A stretch of DNA of 64,000 nucleotides from Vreelandella neptunia (GCF_022489065.1 NZ_JAKVTW010000007.1:1-64000); one strand, 5' to 3'; positions 25,614 through 35,253 are shown, counted from the stretch's first letter. The notes: generated by a model from the letters alone, not told the origin. Numbers and translations: made by a program.

Positions 25614-27116
25614 TTAGTTGGCCACGTTAGGGGCGGCTTTCTTGCGACGCTTCTTGAACAGCGGCAGGGTCAACGACAGCAGAGCGACGACCAGCAGGCC
25701 AAGAGCAATCGGCTTGTCGATAAAGGTCATCCAGTCGCCACCGGAGATCTGCAGCGCACGGCGCATGGACTCTTCCATGATATTGCCCAAAATCAGCGCT
25801 AAAATCAGCGGCGCCGCCGGGAAGCCAAACAGGCGCATGCCCAGGCCCACAAGTCCAAAGCCAAGCAGTAGCAGCAGATCGAATACGCTGAAGCTCATGC
25901 CGTAAACGCCGATCATGCAGAAGATCAGTATCAGCGACAGCAACAATGGGCGGGGCATATCGAGAATTTTGGCGATATAGGGAATCAGCGGCAGGTTAAG
26001 TGCCAGCAGGAAGATGTTGCCGATATACATACTGGCAACCACGCCCCAAAACACGTCCGGACGCTCTACAAGCATCATCGGGCCCGGATTAACGCCCATG
26101 ACCAGCAATGCACCTAACAGGACAGCAGTAGTGCCCGAGCCCGGCACACCTAGGGTCAACAGCGGCACAAAGGAGCCCGTACAGGCAGCGTTGTTGGCGG
26201 CTTCCGGCGCGGCCACGCCTTTGATATTGCCGGTTCCAAAGGTGTCGCCATCTTTGGCAATGCGTTTTTCCATGCTGTACCCAAGGAACGAACCGATGGT
26301 CGCGCCCGCGCCGGGCAGTACGCCGGTGAAAAAGCCCAACACCGAACTACGACCAATCGGGCCAGCGATCTCTTTCACTTCGCTGCGGGTCAATTTCAGC
26401 GAGCCGATCTCATTACGAGGCGCCTCTTTGCCACCGCCGCCCCGCAGCAGCATGTAAAAGACCTCGGCAAGGGCGAAAATACCCAGGGCGACGACCAGGA
26501 AGTCGATGCCATCAAGCAACTGCACTGAACCGAAGGTAAAGCGCTCAGTACCGGTCTGCATATCGATACCGATAATGGAAATAATCACCCCCACCACGGC
26601 GGCAATTAGCCCTTTAACCAGTGACTTATCCGACAGCGAGACAACAGCGGTCAAGCCCAGCACCATTAAGGCAAAGTACTCAGAAGGGCCAAAGCTCACG
26701 GCCACTTTTGACAGCAGCGGGGCGATCAGCATTAAGAAAATAACGGAAATGGTGCCACCAATAAAGGAGGCGTAGGCAGCAATCGCCAGCGCTTTACCCG
26801 CCTGTCCTTTTTTAGCCATCGGGTAGCCATCAAAGGAGGTCGCCACAGTGCCCGCCACGCCGGGGGCGTTGAGCAGAATCGACGAGGTGGAGCCACCAAA
26901 GATGGCGCCGTAGTAAACCCCAGCCATCAGGATCAAGCCCGATGAAGGCTCCATGGCAAAGGTGATAGGAATCATCAAGGCAAGCGCACTGATAGGCCCC
27001 AGGCCCGGCAGCATGCCGATTATGGTGCCAGCAAATACACCGGCAAATACATAGGCAATATTGATTGGCTCAAGCGCGATGCCAAAGCCATACATTAGAT
27101 TATTGAAGGCATCCAT
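25614..27116 (-). CDS. tctA: Tripartite tricarboxylate transporter large permease TctA
   Basis: Twelve-helix permease of the TTT family, 500 residues. Family segments: 'FAGVFAGTIIGMLPGLGPIS', 'GVYYGAIFGGSTSSILLNAP', 'GFFTGVLPGAGATIGSF' and 'LGVPGSGTTAVLLGAL'. Works with TctB and the periplasmic receptor TctC in secondary uptake of carboxylates. Last gene of the operon. Confidence 0.95.
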   Translation of the reverse strand: MDAFNNLMYGFGIALEPINIAYVFAGVFAGTIIGMLPGLGPISALALMIPITFAMEPSSGLILMAGVYYGAIFGGSTSSILLNAPGVAGTVATSFDGYPMAKKGQAGKALAIAAYASFIGGTISVIFLMLIAPLLSKVAVSFGPSEYFALMVLGLTAVVSLSDKSLVKGLIAAVVGVIISIIGIDMQTGTERFTFGSVQLLDGIDFLVVALGIFALAEVFYMLLRGGGGKEAPRNEIGSLKLTRSEVKEIAGPIGRSSVLGFFTGVLPGAGATIGSFLGYSMEKRIAKDGDTFGTGNIKGVAAPEAANNAACTGSFVPLLTLGVPGSGTTAVLLGALLVMGVNPGPMMLVERPDVFWGVVASMYIGNIFLLALNLPLIPYIAKILDMPRPLLLSLILIFCMIGVYGMSFSVFDLLLLLGFGLVGLGMRLFGFPAAPLILALILGNIMEESMRRALQISGGDWMTFIDKPIALGLLVVALLSLTLPLFKKRRKKAAPNVAN

Positions 27117-27182
27117 GGGAGTTGCTCTCTTAAAACCGGCTAGAAGATCTGATAAGGGCTGCTAACGGCCAACTGGGTGTGA

Positions 27183-27665
27183 TTAGAACGGCAACACGCC
27201 AGTGGGTAGGTAGACATCCATCACCCGCGTCATGGTCAAGTAGAGCGCCAGCACTACCCCCAGCGACGTGGCAAGGTTGACCCCATGGCGGCGATAGCCG
27301 TAATAGGCCGTCAGGCCAACGCAGAGCAGCGTAGAGGCGAGAACAAAGCCCAGCGGCACCAGCAAAAACGCATAGGCGACAATCGCCAGTGATGTCACTA
27401 CAACACGCGCCCAGGGCGTTAATAGCAGAGGCCCTTGCTGCGCCTCATCGTCTATCTCATCGGCACCGGCAATCGGGGTGGGTTTCTCAAAGAACAGAAA
27501 CACTGACAGGATCAAGAGCGAGAAGCCCAATACTTTAGGAAACAGGTCAGAGTCGACCGGACGCGGCAACGGAAAGGTGGGGATTTGCCACGCCATTGCG
27601 AGATAGCCAGCGGCCAATACCGCAAATACCAGCGCTAGCCACTGATTGGTATTTAAACGAGTCAT
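27183..27665 (-). CDS. tctB: Tripartite tricarboxylate transporter small permease TctB
   Basis: A 160-residue protein with four hydrophobic segments and a polar loop in the middle, the normal form of TctB. 'WQIPTFPLPRPVDSDLFPKV' (receptor-facing loop) is typical. It lies between tctC and tctA, as in other TTT operons. Confidence 0.88.
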   Translation of the reverse strand: MTRLNTNQWLALVFAVLAAGYLAMAWQIPTFPLPRPVDSDLFPKVLGFSLLILSVFLFFEKPTPIAGADEIDDEAQQGPLLLTPWARVVVTSLAIVAYAFLLVPLGFVLASTLLCVGLTAYYGYRRHGVNLATSLGVVLALYLTMTRVMDVYLPTGVLPF

Positions 27666-27769
27666 AGGATTCTCTCCGAAGGAGCCAACACGCCTCCCGC
27701 GGTTAACGCATAGGGTTAACGACGGAAGCCCCCAGCCACGCTTGGGCGGCTGGGGCGAAAGGCGTGGAG

Positions 27770-28768
27770 TTACTGACGCAGTAGGCCAAGCTCGCTCAGC
27801 ACATCGCTGAACTGCTCTTGCTGCTGATCTAGGAAGGCGCTGAACTCTTCGCTGTTCTGGTAGGCGTCGATCCAGCCCAGCTGATCGCTCGCTTCACGCC
27901 ATGCATCGGTCTCAAGCATTGCGGAGAACAGGTCTTCGTAGTAGGCCACTGCTTCTTCCGGCATATCGGGAGCGCCCATCACGCCACGCCAGATATCGAA
28001 GGTGTAGTCGAAGCCCTGCTCTTGGTAGGTGGGCACTTCTCTCAAACCGCCACCCAAACGCTCTTCAGAAGAGACGCCTAGCGCACGCAGCTGGCTGCCT
28101 TCACCCAGTTGGCCAACGGCTTCACCCGCACCACCGACCACGGCTTCGATGTGGCCGCCCATCAGGTTAGTCATGGCGTCGCCACCACCCGAGAACGGGA
28201 TGTAGTTGACTGCCGAAGCGTCCATGCCCGCTGCAGAGGCTAAACCGGCGATAGCAATATGATCCATGGAGCCCGGTGCACTGCCGCCACCCACGCTTAA
28301 GCTGGGGTCTGCTTTCAGCGCATCGAGTAGATCTTCAAGGTTCTGATACTCAGAGTCCGCCGCCACCAGAATGATCGAGTAGTCGGTATTGATCCGCGCG
28401 ACCGGGGTAAAATCGGTGTGGTCATAGCGTGATGCGCCAGCCAGTGGCACCAAAATCATCGGTGGGCTGGTGGCAAATAGCTTATGCGGGTTGCCGTTAT
28501 CACGGGCGACTTGGGCCCAGGCTACCGCACCGCCGCCGCCGGGCACGTTGATCGCAGCGAAGCTTTCGTCAGCCAGCTCTTCTTGCTGAATCACCCGCGA
28601 CATGGTGCGAACCAAGGTATCCCAACCGCCGCCGGGGTTAGCCGGGGCAACGAATTCGATTGAGCGTTCGGGCGTCCACTCTTGAGCCTGTACGGCGGTA
28701 GTCATGCCTGCAAAGGCGGCTAGGGGTAGCGCGAATACTGATAAGCGCTTGAGGGTAAGCGACGTCAT
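27770..28768 (-). CDS. tctC: Tripartite tricarboxylate transporter substrate-binding protein TctC
   Basis: Periplasmic receptor of 332 residues (Bug/TctC family). Signal peptide about 1-29 (cleavage at VQA-QEW). 'SIEFVAPANPGGGWDTLVR' followed by 'NVPGGGGAVAWAQVA' is the ligand-loop signature of the family. The ATG at 28768 is preferred since GTGGAG lies upstream; a GTG 15 bp earlier is possible. The carboxylate bound is unknown. Confidence 0.92.
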   Translation of the reverse strand: MTSLTLKRLSVFALPLAAFAGMTTAVQAQEWTPERSIEFVAPANPGGGWDTLVRTMSRVIQQEELADESFAAINVPGGGGAVAWAQVARDNGNPHKLFATSPPMILVPLAGASRYDHTDFTPVARINTDYSIILVAADSEYQNLEDLLDALKADPSLSVGGGSAPGSMDHIAIAGLASAAGMDASAVNYIPFSGGGDAMTNLMGGHIEAVVGGAGEAVGQLGEGSQLRALGVSSEERLGGGLREVPTYQEQGFDYTFDIWRGVMGAPDMPEEAVAYYEDLFSAMLETDAWREASDQLGWIDAYQNSEEFSAFLDQQQEQFSDVLSELGLLRQ

Positions 28769-28945
28769 GATGGCGTTCTCCACGTGTCAGTGTTGTTGTG
28801 TGGGTGTTGTCTTATTTTATATCTATATTGTGTAACGGCACGCCGCGAACGTTAGAAGACCGCCACCCTGACCGACAAGCTTGTGCGCATAAAAGACAAA
28901 AAGTTCTTTATGGCCATTTTGTTCATTTTGTTCACACCTGGCCGT

Positions 28946-29689
28946 TCACAGCGACTCAAGCCACTCGTGGGCTGCCTCCAACAGCCGATAGCGGCGCTCG
29001 GGTCGCCCCACGTCGCCATACCCCAGTTCAGCACTGACGGCCTGCTCGGCGACCAGAAACTCTAAATATCGCCGTGCTGTGGAGCGGCTAGCCCCCATAA
29101 TGCGCGCCATCTGCATGGCGGTGAGGGAATCGGGAGCGTCCGCAAAGGCGTCAATCACCCGTCGCAGCGTGAGGCGATCAATGCCCTTTGGCAGGGATTG
29201 AGACAAGCTTTGGTGTTTGCCACGTGAAGGCTCCCCAGGCTTCAAACGCGCCAGCACGTGATCCAGCTCGTCCTGGTTCATTTCCGCACGGTTGGCCAAC
29301 GCCTCCCGCTCGCGTCGAAAGCGGGTCAGCATTTGGGTCATCCGTGCCGCCTCAATGGGCTTGATGAGATAGTCAAACACGCCACCACGCAGCGCCTCAC
29401 TGATGGTTTCCACTTCCCGGGCGGCAGTAACCATGACGATATCCACATGCACATAGTCGCGGCGGATCGCCCACAGCAGTTCTAGGCCTTCAACGTCAGG
29501 AAGGTAGGCATCCAATAAAATCAATTGGATGCTGGTAGCGTGCTCCGCCATGATCGCCTTGGCTTCGCCGCCATTGCGCGCCATGCCCACCACATAAAAG
29601 CCGTCACTCTGCTCAATAAAGGCCCTGTGGATATCCGCAATGCGAAAATCGTCTTCAACAACCAAAATGCCATGACGCCCATCAGACAT
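28946..29689 (-). CDS. CitB/DcuR-family response regulator
   Basis: A 247-residue regulator. The receiver domain (1-~120) has acidic residues 'VVEDDFRIADIHRAF', the phospho-acceptor Asp in 'ILLDAYLPDVEGLELL', the Thr in 'VMVTAA' and the Lys in 'DYLIKPIE'. The C-terminal winged-helix region ('MQMARIMGASRSTARRYLEF') is of the CitB/DpiA/DcuR type. ATG 29689 has GGGGGGAGG just upstream and overlaps the kinase gene by 8 bp. Being directly upstream of tctC on the same strand, it very likely controls the transporter. Confidence 0.9.
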   Translation of the reverse strand: MSDGRHGILVVEDDFRIADIHRAFIEQSDGFYVVGMARNGGEAKAIMAEHATSIQLILLDAYLPDVEGLELLWAIRRDYVHVDIVMVTAAREVETISEALRGGVFDYLIKPIEAARMTQMLTRFRREREALANRAEMNQDELDHVLARLKPGEPSRGKHQSLSQSLPKGIDRLTLRRVIDAFADAPDSLTAMQMARIMGASRSTARRYLEFLVAEQAVSAELGYGDVGRPERRYRLLEAAHEWLESL

Positions 29690-31454
29690 TGCCTCCCCCC
29701 TCGCCATTGTGGTCACTGTTATTGGAATTGTTTTTGAGATCGTTTTTGAGATTGCTTTTAAGAGTGCTTTTGAGATCGTCGTTGAGGCTTTTTTGGCATA
29801 GCGAGCGGTCGAGCACTGCAATAAAACATGCGCCCCCCAGCTCGCTCTCCTCCAGCGTCACAGCACCGCCGTGCTGGCGGCAGAGCCTGGCCACCAGCGC
29901 CAGACCAATCCCCTGGTGCTTGCCCGTTTTGGTCGAAAACCCCTCCTGGAAAATCGACTCGGCGAGTTCGGTGGGCACACCTGGCCCGTTGTCCTCCACT
30001 TCAATCAACAACTGCTCGCCTAAATCGGTAAAAAACAGGCGTACTTTGGGCGCTTTACTCGGCCCATTCAGCGCGGCGTGGCAGGCATTGTCCAGCAAGT
30101 TACCCACCACACTCATCATCACCTCCTGGCCGGTAGGCGTTAGTGGGCAGGAGAGCGAGCTTTGCTCATCAATCTCCATCGCCACGCCCAGCTCCCGCGC
30201 GCGGGTTAGTTTACCCAGTAGCGTGCCGCTAAGCACGGCATCGGCCACGTGGCGCATTAAAAAGCTCATTTGCGCCTGGGCGCGTTCAGTTTCCTGATGG
30301 ATCAGCGCCAGGGCTTCCTCAATGCGCTGTAATTGCAGTAGCCCGGAGATGGTGTAGAGCTTATTGGAAAACTCGTGGGCCTGGGCACGCAGCATATCCA
30401 CATCGCGGCTGGCCTGGGTCAAGGCGTGGGATAGATCGACGATCTCGCGCCGACTACGGAAGGTGGCCACCGCCCCCTCAATCTCACCCTCGTGTAGTAT
30501 CGGCACGCGGTTGACCACCACCGGGTGATCGCCCAGCCACATCTCCTGGTCGAACTCCTGTTCGCCGCGCCGAAGTACCTCGAGAAGCCGCGAATTAGGC
30601 ACGATCTCACGGATGGGCTGCCCTAACAGTACATGCTCATCGTCCAAGTTGAGAAAGCGCCGCGCCTGCTGATTCACCAAAGTGATGTGCCCTTCACGAT
30701 TAACCGCCAGAATCCCTTCGTGAATCGACTGCAAAATGGCCTCTTTCTCCATCGCCAGCCGGGCAATCTCATAGGGCTCCAGACCTAAAATGACCTTTTT
30801 AAGGTGCTGCGACAGCCAGTAGGCGCCAGCAAAGCCTAGCGTAATCATCAGTGCGACCAGCGCCCACCCGAAGCTGTTATAGCGCGCCACGTCCATCGCC
30901 ACGCGATCCATCATAAAGCCGACGGACACCAGGCCAATGATATTGCCCTCTTCATCCCAAATAGGCGCTTTGCCGCGCATAGCAGTGCCCAGAGAACCGG
31001 TCGCCTCGGAGACATAGAACTGGCCATGAATCAGCGCTTGGTCATTATCACCCCCTACCATGGGCTGCCCTATCCGCTCCGGCACGGGGTGGGAGTAGCG
31101 GATACTTTGGGCGTTACCAACCACGACATAGCGGGCGCCGGTTTCATGGCGTACTCGCTCTGCCAGCGGCTGAATAATGAAGGAGGGGTCGGGGATCGCA
31201 AAGGCATTGATAATTTGCGGCATTGACGCCACCGTTTTGGCTACCGCTAGCGCGCGTTCCCCCATCTGCTGGCTAATAATTTCCGCCTTGCGATGATTGA
31301 GATAGGTGCCCTGTGCCAGTAGCATGCCTGCCAGCAGTAGCCCCACTAACAGCATTACCTGCAGGCGAAAACTGCGTTTATACCAACTGCGCCTTGCGCG
31401 GGTTCGGCGCCAGCGCTGCAGGTCGGCCAATGTTCGGGGGCGAGAAACGCTCAT
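29682..31454 (-). CDS. CitA/DcuS-family sensor histidine kinase
   Basis: Membrane sensor for carboxylates. A basic N-terminus precedes TM1 (about 32-52), a periplasmic sCache/PASp domain ('IINAFAIPDPSFIIQPLAER', 'GARYVVVGNAQSIRYSHP'), TM2 (about 200-220), a cytoplasmic PAS domain ('SIHEGILAVNREGHITLVN'), the H-box region ('RAQAHEFSNKLYTISGLLQL') and an HATPase domain with 'NLLDNACHAAL' and GIGLALVARL. The last ~30 residues are a polar low-complexity tail built of 12-bp repeats. Start is uncertain: ATG 31454 gives MSVSRPRTL (590 residues); an earlier ATG lies 30 bp upstream. Confidence 0.9.
   Translation of the reverse strand: MSVSRPRTLADLQRWRRTRARRSWYKRSFRLQVMLLVGLLLAGMLLAQGTYLNHRKAEIISQQMGERALAVAKTVASMPQIINAFAIPDPSFIIQPLAERVRHETGARYVVVGNAQSIRYSHPVPERIGQPMVGGDNDQALIHGQFYVSEATGSLGTAMRGKAPIWDEEGNIIGLVSVGFMMDRVAMDVARYNSFGWALVALMITLGFAGAYWLSQHLKKVILGLEPYEIARLAMEKEAILQSIHEGILAVNREGHITLVNQQARRFLNLDDEHVLLGQPIREIVPNSRLLEVLRRGEQEFDQEMWLGDHPVVVNRVPILHEGEIEGAVATFRSRREIVDLSHALTQASRDVDMLRAQAHEFSNKLYTISGLLQLQRIEEALALIHQETERAQAQMSFLMRHVADAVLSGTLLGKLTRARELGVAMEIDEQSSLSCPLTPTGQEVMMSVVGNLLDNACHAALNGPSKAPKVRLFFTDLGEQLLIEVEDNGPGVPTELAESIFQEGFSTKTGKHQGIGLALVARLCRQHGGAVTLEESELGGACFIAVLDRSLCQKSLNDDLKSTLKSNLKNDLKNNSNNSDHNGEGGGNV
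29712..29783 (-). repeat. Degenerate 12-bp tandem repeat encoding the kinase tail
   Basis: Six consecutive 12-bp units of consensus AAAARCRATCTC on the coding strand, giving a 4-residue period (K-S/N-x-L). It ends 22 bp before the response-regulator start codon. Confidence 0.8.
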
Positions 31455-31579
31455 AAGTAGACTCGAAATGCGTGACCGCACCATTATGGCACGCGCCAGC
31501 AAACGGCGATAATCGCCGTCACCCCAGAGTCATCGTTCGCTGATATAATGGGCCAATGCCGAAACCAAGGAGGGATGTA

Positions 31580-32326
31580 GTGGCGATCGTTCGATGGATG
31601 CTCTTGCTGGCCTGCTGGCCTCTATGGTTAACCGTGGCTTATGCCAACCCGTTTTACGCTCCACCGCCTCCCCAGGATGATGCTCCCGTTTTCAGTGGCG
31701 ATGCCGAGCTTGGTTTTACCCACCTTTCGGGCAATACCAATAGTCAAACACTGATTGGCAAAACGCTGCTGACCTGGTTAACCGGTAAGTTTACCTACTC
31801 ACTCCGCGGTGAAGTGCGCACAGTGAGTAAAGATAACGAAACCAGCGCCGAGCAGTACTTGGTATCGGGGCGCGAACGTTATGAACTGGATGGCCCACAC
31901 TATCTATTTGGCTTTGCCCGCTGGGAGAAGGATCGCTTTGCCGGTTACGACCAGCAGTTGTCTGCGATTGGGGGTTATGGGCGTCAGATTCTGGAGAACG
32001 ACACCCACACCCTGTCGTTAGAAGCGGGGCCCGGCTATCGACACGACCGGCTACGCGAGTACGACGATGAGCGCTTAATGGTGACCTACACGGCTTTGGA
32101 CTATCGCTGGGGATTTTCCGACTACGCCGATATTCAGCAGGAGATGTCGATAGAGTATACCAACCAGAACACCACTTCCCGCTCGCTAACGGCGCTTACC
32201 GCCAGGCTTAATGCCAGGCTTTCGCTGCGCTTATCACATGAAATTAAGCACAACTCCCAGCCGCCTGACGACACCAGCGAGCGCACTGACAGCACCACCA
32301 GCGCATCGCTGCTTTATCGCTGGTAA
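31580..32326 (+). CDS. DUF481 outer-membrane protein (YdiY-like)
   Basis: A 248-residue secreted protein predicted to form an outer-membrane beta-barrel. The signal peptide (1-~22, ending VAYA-NP) is followed by alternating hydrophobic and polar strands and an aromatic C-terminal residue ('ASLLYRW'), typical of outer-membrane insertion. 'GDAELGFTHLSGNTNSQTL' matches DUF481, annotated as salt-induced outer-membrane protein. GTG 31580 is chosen since AAGGAGGG lies 5 nt upstream; ATG 31556 would be without one. Confidence 0.85.
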   Translation: MAIVRWMLLLACWPLWLTVAYANPFYAPPPPQDDAPVFSGDAELGFTHLSGNTNSQTLIGKTLLTWLTGKFTYSLRGEVRTVSKDNETSAEQYLVSGRERYELDGPHYLFGFARWEKDRFAGYDQQLSAIGGYGRQILENDTHTLSLEAGPGYRHDRLREYDDERLMVTYTALDYRWGFSDYADIQQEMSIEYTNQNTTSRSLTALTARLNARLSLRLSHEIKHNSQPPDDTSERTDSTTSASLLYRW

Positions 32327-32349
32327 GTCCTGCTCTGGGTGCTCTGGGT

Positions 32350-33120
32350 CTAGCGATTCTGACCGCGGTGCGCCCAGCCGGTCATGCGTTTCTCTAACTG
32401 TGCAAATAACTCATACATCACCATGGCCATGGCGCTGATCACCAGCAGCCCGGCAAATACCAGCCCCATGCGCATTTGCGAACCGGCACTCATCATCAGG
32501 TAACCAATGCCCTGGTTAGAGGCAACGGTTTCCGACACGACCGTGCCTACAAACGCCAGGGTAATGGCGACTTTCAGCGAGGCAAAGAAGTAGGGCAGCG
32601 AGCGCGGCAGTCCCACTTTGAGCAACACATCCATACGCCGCGCTCCCAGCACCCGCAGCACGTCCTCCATCTCGGGCTCTAGCGTGGCTAAACCGGTCGC
32701 CACGTTGACCACAATCGGGAAGAAGCAGATCAAAAAGGCGGTGAGAATCGCCGGCACCGAGCCAATGCCAAACCAGACAACCAGAATCGGCACAAAGGCG
32801 ACCTTGGGAATAGCATTAAAACCCACCAGCAGCGGGTAGCAGGCGTTATATAGAAAGCGCGACGAGCCAATAATAAAGCCCAACACCAGTCCTACGGCAA
32901 CGCCCAGGCCAAAGCCAATTAGCGTTGTCCAGAACGTTTGCCAGGAGTGCATGGCGATAGGCCCGGAATAGGTCACCAGTGCTTGGGCGGTCTCCAGGGC
33001 GCTGGGGAAGATAAAGCTAGGCACATCAAAAGCCCGCACTGTGACTTCCCAAATGATGACCAGTGCCACCATCGCGATCCACGGCGCTAATCGTTCAATT
33101 AGCCGATTATTTTTTGTCAT
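32350..33120 (-). CDS. ABC transporter permease (SsuC/TauC/ThiX type)
   Basis: Inner-membrane permease of 256 residues with six helices. The EAA loop can be read in 'EPEMEDVLRVLGARRMDVLL' followed by 'KVGLPRSLPYFFASL'. Third gene of a minus-strand operon with the ATPase and receptor at 33.2-35.0 kb. The pattern resembles nitrate/sulfonate/taurine and pyrimidine-precursor systems. Confidence 0.9.
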   Translation of the reverse strand: MTKNNRLIERLAPWIAMVALVIIWEVTVRAFDVPSFIFPSALETAQALVTYSGPIAMHSWQTFWTTLIGFGLGVAVGLVLGFIIGSSRFLYNACYPLLVGFNAIPKVAFVPILVVWFGIGSVPAILTAFLICFFPIVVNVATGLATLEPEMEDVLRVLGARRMDVLLKVGLPRSLPYFFASLKVAITLAFVGTVVSETVASNQGIGYLMMSAGSQMRMGLVFAGLLVISAMAMVMYELFAQLEKRMTGWAHRGQNR

Positions 33121-33160
33121 GAGCGCGCCTTTTATCAAGTACTGTCATTAAGTACGGCCA

Positions 33161-33943
33161 TTAAGTACTGCGTACTTCGCCAATCTGAGCACGCAGTTCC
33201 TGCACCAGATCAATAAAGGGTTTTTCATAGGTGGTTTCCAGCGCACGAGGGCGCGGCATTTCAATGGATCGCCGTTCAATCACCCGGCCGGGGCGGCGGC
33301 TCATGATATAGACCGTATCGGCCAGAAACGCCGCCTCACGCAGGTCGTGGGTCACCAACACGACCGTAAAGCGCTGTGCTTCCCACAGGTCGCGCAGCAC
33401 GCACCACAGCTCTTCCCGGGTAAAGGCATCCAGCGCCCCGAAAGGCTCATCCAGCATCAGCAGGCGCGGCTGGTGAATCAACGCCCGGCAGATTGACGCC
33501 CGCTGCTGCATACCCCCGGAAAGTTGCCAGGGGTACTGGTCTTCGTAGCCTTCAAGCCCGACGGTCTTGAGCAGCTTGCGCGCCCAGCCAACAAACTCTT
33601 CGCGCCGTTTACGAAACTGATGCCGGTAAGGTTTGACGATTTCCAGCGGCAGCAAGACGTTATCCAGGGTGGTGCGCCAGGGCAGCAGGTTGGCGTTTTG
33701 AAACGCCATGCCGGAGATCTTCAGTGGCCCCGTGACCGCTTCCCCATCCACCTGAACGGTCCCGGTGGTAGGTGCATGCAACCCGGTACACAGCTTCATA
33801 AAGGTCGATTTACCGCACCCGGAAGGCCCCACGAAGGCAACAAACTCGCCTTCGTGGATACTCAGGTTGATATCTTCAATGGCGTTGCCAGATGCATCGT
33901 AGGCAAGGCTCACGTCATCAAAGCTGACGAACGCTGCCGACAT
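33161..33943 (-). CDS. ABC transporter ATP-binding protein (SsuB/TauB/ThiZ type)
   Basis: A 260-residue ATPase with Walker A 'FVGPSGCGKSTFMKL', the Q-loop AFQNANLLPWRTT, signature LSGGMQQRASICRAL, Walker B 'LLMLDEPFGALDAFT' and switch VTHDLREA. It starts 2 bp after the receptor gene stops and works with the permease below it. Confidence 0.93.
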   Translation of the reverse strand: MSAAFVSFDDVSLAYDASGNAIEDINLSIHEGEFVAFVGPSGCGKSTFMKLCTGLHAPTTGTVQVDGEAVTGPLKISGMAFQNANLLPWRTTLDNVLLPLEIVKPYRHQFRKRREEFVGWARKLLKTVGLEGYEDQYPWQLSGGMQQRASICRALIHQPRLLMLDEPFGALDAFTREELWCVLRDLWEAQRFTVVLVTHDLREAAFLADTVYIMSRRPGRVIERRSIEMPRPRALETTYEKPFIDLVQELRAQIGEVRST

Positions 33944-33945
33944 GC

Positions 33946-35034
33946 TTATTCGCCCTCTATCGAAAACAGCATGCGCTCTTCCTGGGATGGTAAGTAGTTT
34001 GAATTAAACACCTGGTCTGGCGACGGCACAGAGGGCAAATTATAGGCATCGGCAACCAGTTGAATGGCCTCCTGCAGACGCGCTTCATCAATGCCACCTA
34101 CGCCATGATCGCGGGCATCGGGGGTGTCCACCACGCTATCTAGGGCCAGCTTCAAACGCCGGGTTTCCATTTCCACATCGATTAAACCATCGCGGTTTTT
34201 AACATACTCAATAGCGGCTTCAGGGTCGGCAATGGTCTCGCCCAGGGCCTTATTGAAGGCGCGCAGAAAGCCCTGCACGGCTTCAGGGTTAGCTTCGGCA
34301 AAGGATTCACTGGCGATAATCGCGTTACCGTATAGCGGCACGCCGTAATCAGGGAACGGCATAATGGTGAGTTCGTCTTCACTCATACCGCGCTCCTCAA
34401 GATTGAGCAGGCTGGTGAAGTAGAAACCGGTAATAGCATCCACATCACCCCGGGTTAGCAGGGTTTCGCGCAGGGTTGGGTCGACGTTTTGCCACTCCAC
34501 CGCATCGGCCGCTAAATCATTGGCAGCAGCAAACACGCCCCAGGCGCGGTAACCAGTATCAAAGGCGGGAGCGGCAATGGTTTTACCGGCCAAATCAGCG
34601 GGGCTCTCGATACCACTCTCTTTGCTTGCAAACACTGCAGCAGGCGTGCCGTCGTAAACGATATAAACGCCCTGAATGCCAGGGCCATCGGGGTTCTCCG
34701 CAAGGAATTCGACCAGCGCGTTAAGGTCGCCAAAGCCCATCTCGTAGGCACCAGACGCGACACGGTTGATCGCACCCGCCGAGCCACTGCCGGAATCGAT
34801 TTGAACATCCAGCCCCTCGTCGGCGAAGTAGCCCTTTTCGGCAGCCATTAGAAACGGCGCTGAAGGGCCTTCAAAACGCCAGTCCAACTGAAAACGTATC
34901 TGAGTGTCACCGGCATGGCTGAAGGAAGGCATTAAAACCAGCGCAGCTGCACCACCCACCAATAAACGCATTGGCGAACGGTATAAAGAAGAAGCGGTAA
35001 GCGCAGAGTTGAGAAGCGTAAAAACGGGCGACAT
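33946..35034 (-). CDS. ABC transporter substrate-binding protein (NMT1/THI5-like)
   Basis: Periplasmic receptor of 362 residues. Signal peptide about 1-40 (long n-region, hydrophobic core LLVGGAAALVLMPS, cleavage SHA-GD). 'IRFQLDWRFEGPSAPFLMAA' followed by EKGYFADEGLDVQI and 'VASGAYEMGFGDLNALVEF' fits the NMT1/THI5 family that binds thiamine precursors, pyrimidines, sulfonates or similar small compounds. The sigma-54-like promoter in front suggests a nitrogen-containing ligand; that is inference. ATG 35034 has AAGGTG upstream. Confidence 0.88.
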   Translation of the reverse strand: MSPVFTLLNSALTASSLYRSPMRLLVGGAAALVLMPSFSHAGDTQIRFQLDWRFEGPSAPFLMAAEKGYFADEGLDVQIDSGSGSAGAINRVASGAYEMGFGDLNALVEFLAENPDGPGIQGVYIVYDGTPAAVFASKESGIESPADLAGKTIAAPAFDTGYRAWGVFAAANDLAADAVEWQNVDPTLRETLLTRGDVDAITGFYFTSLLNLEERGMSEDELTIMPFPDYGVPLYGNAIIASESFAEANPEAVQGFLRAFNKALGETIADPEAAIEYVKNRDGLIDVEMETRRLKLALDSVVDTPDARDHGVGGIDEARLQEAIQLVADAYNLPSVPSPDQVFNSNYLPSQEERMLFSIEGE

Positions 35035-35071
35035 AGCGGCACACCTTGTATACAAAATATGCTTAAGCGTT

Positions 35072-35087
35072 AGCAGCAATACTGCCA
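35072..35087 (-). promoter_or_regulatory. Possible sigma-54 promoter of the NMT1-like ABC operon
   Basis: Minus strand TGGCAG-TATTG-CTGCT with GG-N10-GC spacing, about 38 bp before the receptor ATG. Confidence 0.45.
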
Positions 35088-35164
35088 AATTTCGTATTTC
35101 TCATGATTATCAGTTAATTACAAAATCACTTTGACAAAGAATGCCTCGTCAACGCGCCAATAGT

Positions 35165-35191
35165 GTGCATTTGCACTCTTAGAACGCACCA
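35165..35191. promoter_or_regulatory. Possible NtrC-like site between the ABC operon and the BCCT gene
   Basis: A perfect dyad GTGCA-TT-TGCAC (35165-35176) and a GCACCA half-site (35186-35191). It lies about 105-130 bp upstream of the predicted sigma-54 start of the ABC operon. Confidence 0.35.
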
Positions 35192-35253
35192 AGATAAAAC
35201 ATATTAGACGTTGGTCTATATTGGCGGTATACTATGTTCAGTTTCCTGTCCTC

